Origin: Bacteroidota bacterium
Lineage (GTDB): Bacteria; Bacteroidota; Bacteroidia; Bacteroidales; VadinHA17
Length of the DNA: 6,333 bases
Assembly: GCA_022711195.1 (NCBI GenBank)
Contig: JAKLFN010000125.1
Span: 1 to 6,333 of the forward strand
Reading direction: 5' to 3'
Under the pieces are notes generated by a model, which saw nothing but the letters and a program-made list of their open reading frames with translations, ran no database searches and had not been told where the DNA came from. A program made the position numbers and the translations under genes. Below are positions 5,301 to 6,333 of the stretch, piece by piece (positions within the stretch are counted from its first letter, which is position 1; every line of letters starts with the position of its first letter).

Positions 5301-6333
5301 ATGCTCTATCCATCAAATTTCGAAACAAAAATAGGCTTCGACCGTATCCGTGAGCTGCTGAAGGAGAAATGCCTCAGCCCGATGGGTACAGAAAAAGTCG
5401 ATTCAATACATTTCAGCGATAATATTGATTCTGTCTCAGTATGGCTTTCCTCAACAGCCGAATTCCAGCATCTGCTTCATTTTGAAGAGAACTTTCCGGC
5501 AGATAATTATTATAATATCTCTGAATGCCTGAACAAAATCAGAATAGAGGGTACCTTTCCCGAGGTGCGTGAAGTATTTGACTTGAAGCGTTCTCTTGAA
5601 ACCATTAAATCGATCCTGCATTTCTTTAAAACAAGGGATGAGAAAACTTACCCTTCGCTCAGGAAGATGTGCGGAAACGTGAGGAGTTACCCTTATGTCC
5701 TTGATGCCATTGACAGGATCATTGACAGGCATGGCAATATCAGGGAAAACGCTTCGCCGCGTCTCAGGGAGATAAAGTCTGAAATAAATTCCAAGAACAT
5801 TCTCGCATCGAAAAGACTCGCGTCGATACTAAAACAGGCACAGGCTGACGGTATTGTTGACCACGACACACAGGCTTCGGTCAGGAACGGCAGGGGAGTG
5901 ATCCCTGTCGGAATTTATGACAAGAGGCGGCTGAGAGGACTCATTCACGATCAGTCTGCTTCCGGAAAGACAGTATTCATTGAGCCCGAGGAGATTGTAG
6001 AGATAAACAACGATCTTGTCGAGCTCGAATATGAGGAACGCAGGGAGATTGTTAAAATATTAACATCATTTGCAGATAATATCCGGCCCTACATTGATGA
6101 TCTGCTGGCTTCAAATGAGTTTCTCGGCGAGATTGATTTTCTCAGGGCAAAAGCGCTCTTCGGGAATCATCTGAAATCGATTAAGCCGGCCCTGACCGCC
6201 CGGCCATTTATAAGCTGGAAGAATGCTGTTCATCCTCTGCTGACACTTACTTTTGAGAAGCTTACAGGACGGAAAGTGGTTCCTCTGACGTTGGAGCTGG
6301 ATGAAAAGAACAGGATACTGGTGATCTCCGGTC
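5301..6333 (+). CDS. mutS2: MutS2 family protein, 5' part (cut off by the window end)
   Basis: The open frame starts with ATG at 5301 (MLYPSNFETKIGFDRIRELL) and runs without a stop to the window edge, giving 344 complete codons of a protein usually about 780-830 residues long. MutS2 is a MutS-like ATPase without the mismatch-recognition domain. It has been linked to suppression of recombination and, in Bacillus, to rescue of collided ribosomes. The N-terminal core and clamp-like regions are present, with the family hallmark NGRGVIPV (196-203) leading to HDQSASGKTVFIEP (216-229). The last readable residues are RILVISG, immediately before the expected Walker A motif (GPNxGGKS/T). The ATPase core and the C-terminal KOW/Smr region are therefore outside the window. 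The start is supported by the typical N-terminus rather than by a ribosome binding site. Its leader is the pyrimidine-rich heptamer array. Confidence 0.93.
   Translation, partial: MLYPSNFETKIGFDRIRELLKEKCLSPMGTEKVDSIHFSDNIDSVSVWLSSTAEFQHLLHFEENFPADNYYNISECLNKIRIEGTFPEVREVFDLKRSLETIKSILHFFKTRDEKTYPSLRKMCGNVRSYPYVLDAIDRIIDRHGNIRENASPRLREIKSEINSKNILASKRLASILKQAQADGIVDHDTQASVRNGRGVIPVGIYDKRRLRGLIHDQSASGKTVFIEPEEIVEINNDLVELEYEERREIVKILTSFADNIRPYIDDLLASNEFLGEIDFLRAKALFGNHLKSIKPALTARPFISWKNAVHPLLTLTFEKLTGRKVVPLTLELDEKNRILVISG

Overview
The window looks like a chromosomal segment of a Bacteroidota bacterium, probably an environmental member of the Bacteroidales/Marinilabiliales type. The lineage is inferred from several signs. 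Gene starts lack clear Shine-Dalgarno sequences. One TAnnTTTG-type promoter hexamer sits upstream of the first gene. Exported proteins carry signals typical of the phylum: a lipobox followed by an acidic stretch, and a signal peptide ending in A|Q. The intergenic repeats (CCCCCTTTGAAGGGGG-type, ATTCTGAG..GAAGCGAAGAAT-type, AACCGCAAAG-type) are kinds I remember as scattered through Bacteroidota genomes. No species call is possible.

Layout, left to right. Bases 1-376 hold no credible gene but do hold interspersed repeats and a candidate promoter. An OsmC-family protein (377-808) is followed after 44 bases by a predicted surface lipoprotein made of an N-terminal beta-type module and an FAD-dependent oxidoreductase domain (853-2625). 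A roughly 150-base palindromic, MITE-like element (2634-2785) fills the gap to a convergent, secreted M28-family zinc aminopeptidase on the minus strand (2801-4384). A 110-base AT-rich divergent spacer leads to a tight plus-strand pair: a CrcB/Fluc fluoride channel (4495-4872) and a PII-like DUF190 protein (4875-5222). A pyrimidine-rich spacer with 7-base periodicity precedes the 5' part of mutS2 (5301 to the window end), which is cut off just before its Walker A motif.

How the genes fit together. The clearest functional unit is crcB-DUF190: a fluoride exporter and a likely nucleotide-binding partner, translated from one message. The OsmC protein (thiol peroxidase-like fold) and the flavin lipoprotein may be co-transcribed, but no shared pathway is evident. 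The M28 peptidase is an independent secreted enzyme, and MutS2 is a housekeeping DNA/ribosome quality-control ATPase. I see no clearly new multi-gene system. The points most worth a second look are the palindromic element at 2634-2785, the surface-lipoprotein flavoenzyme, the channel/PII-like pairing and the heptamer array in front of mutS2.
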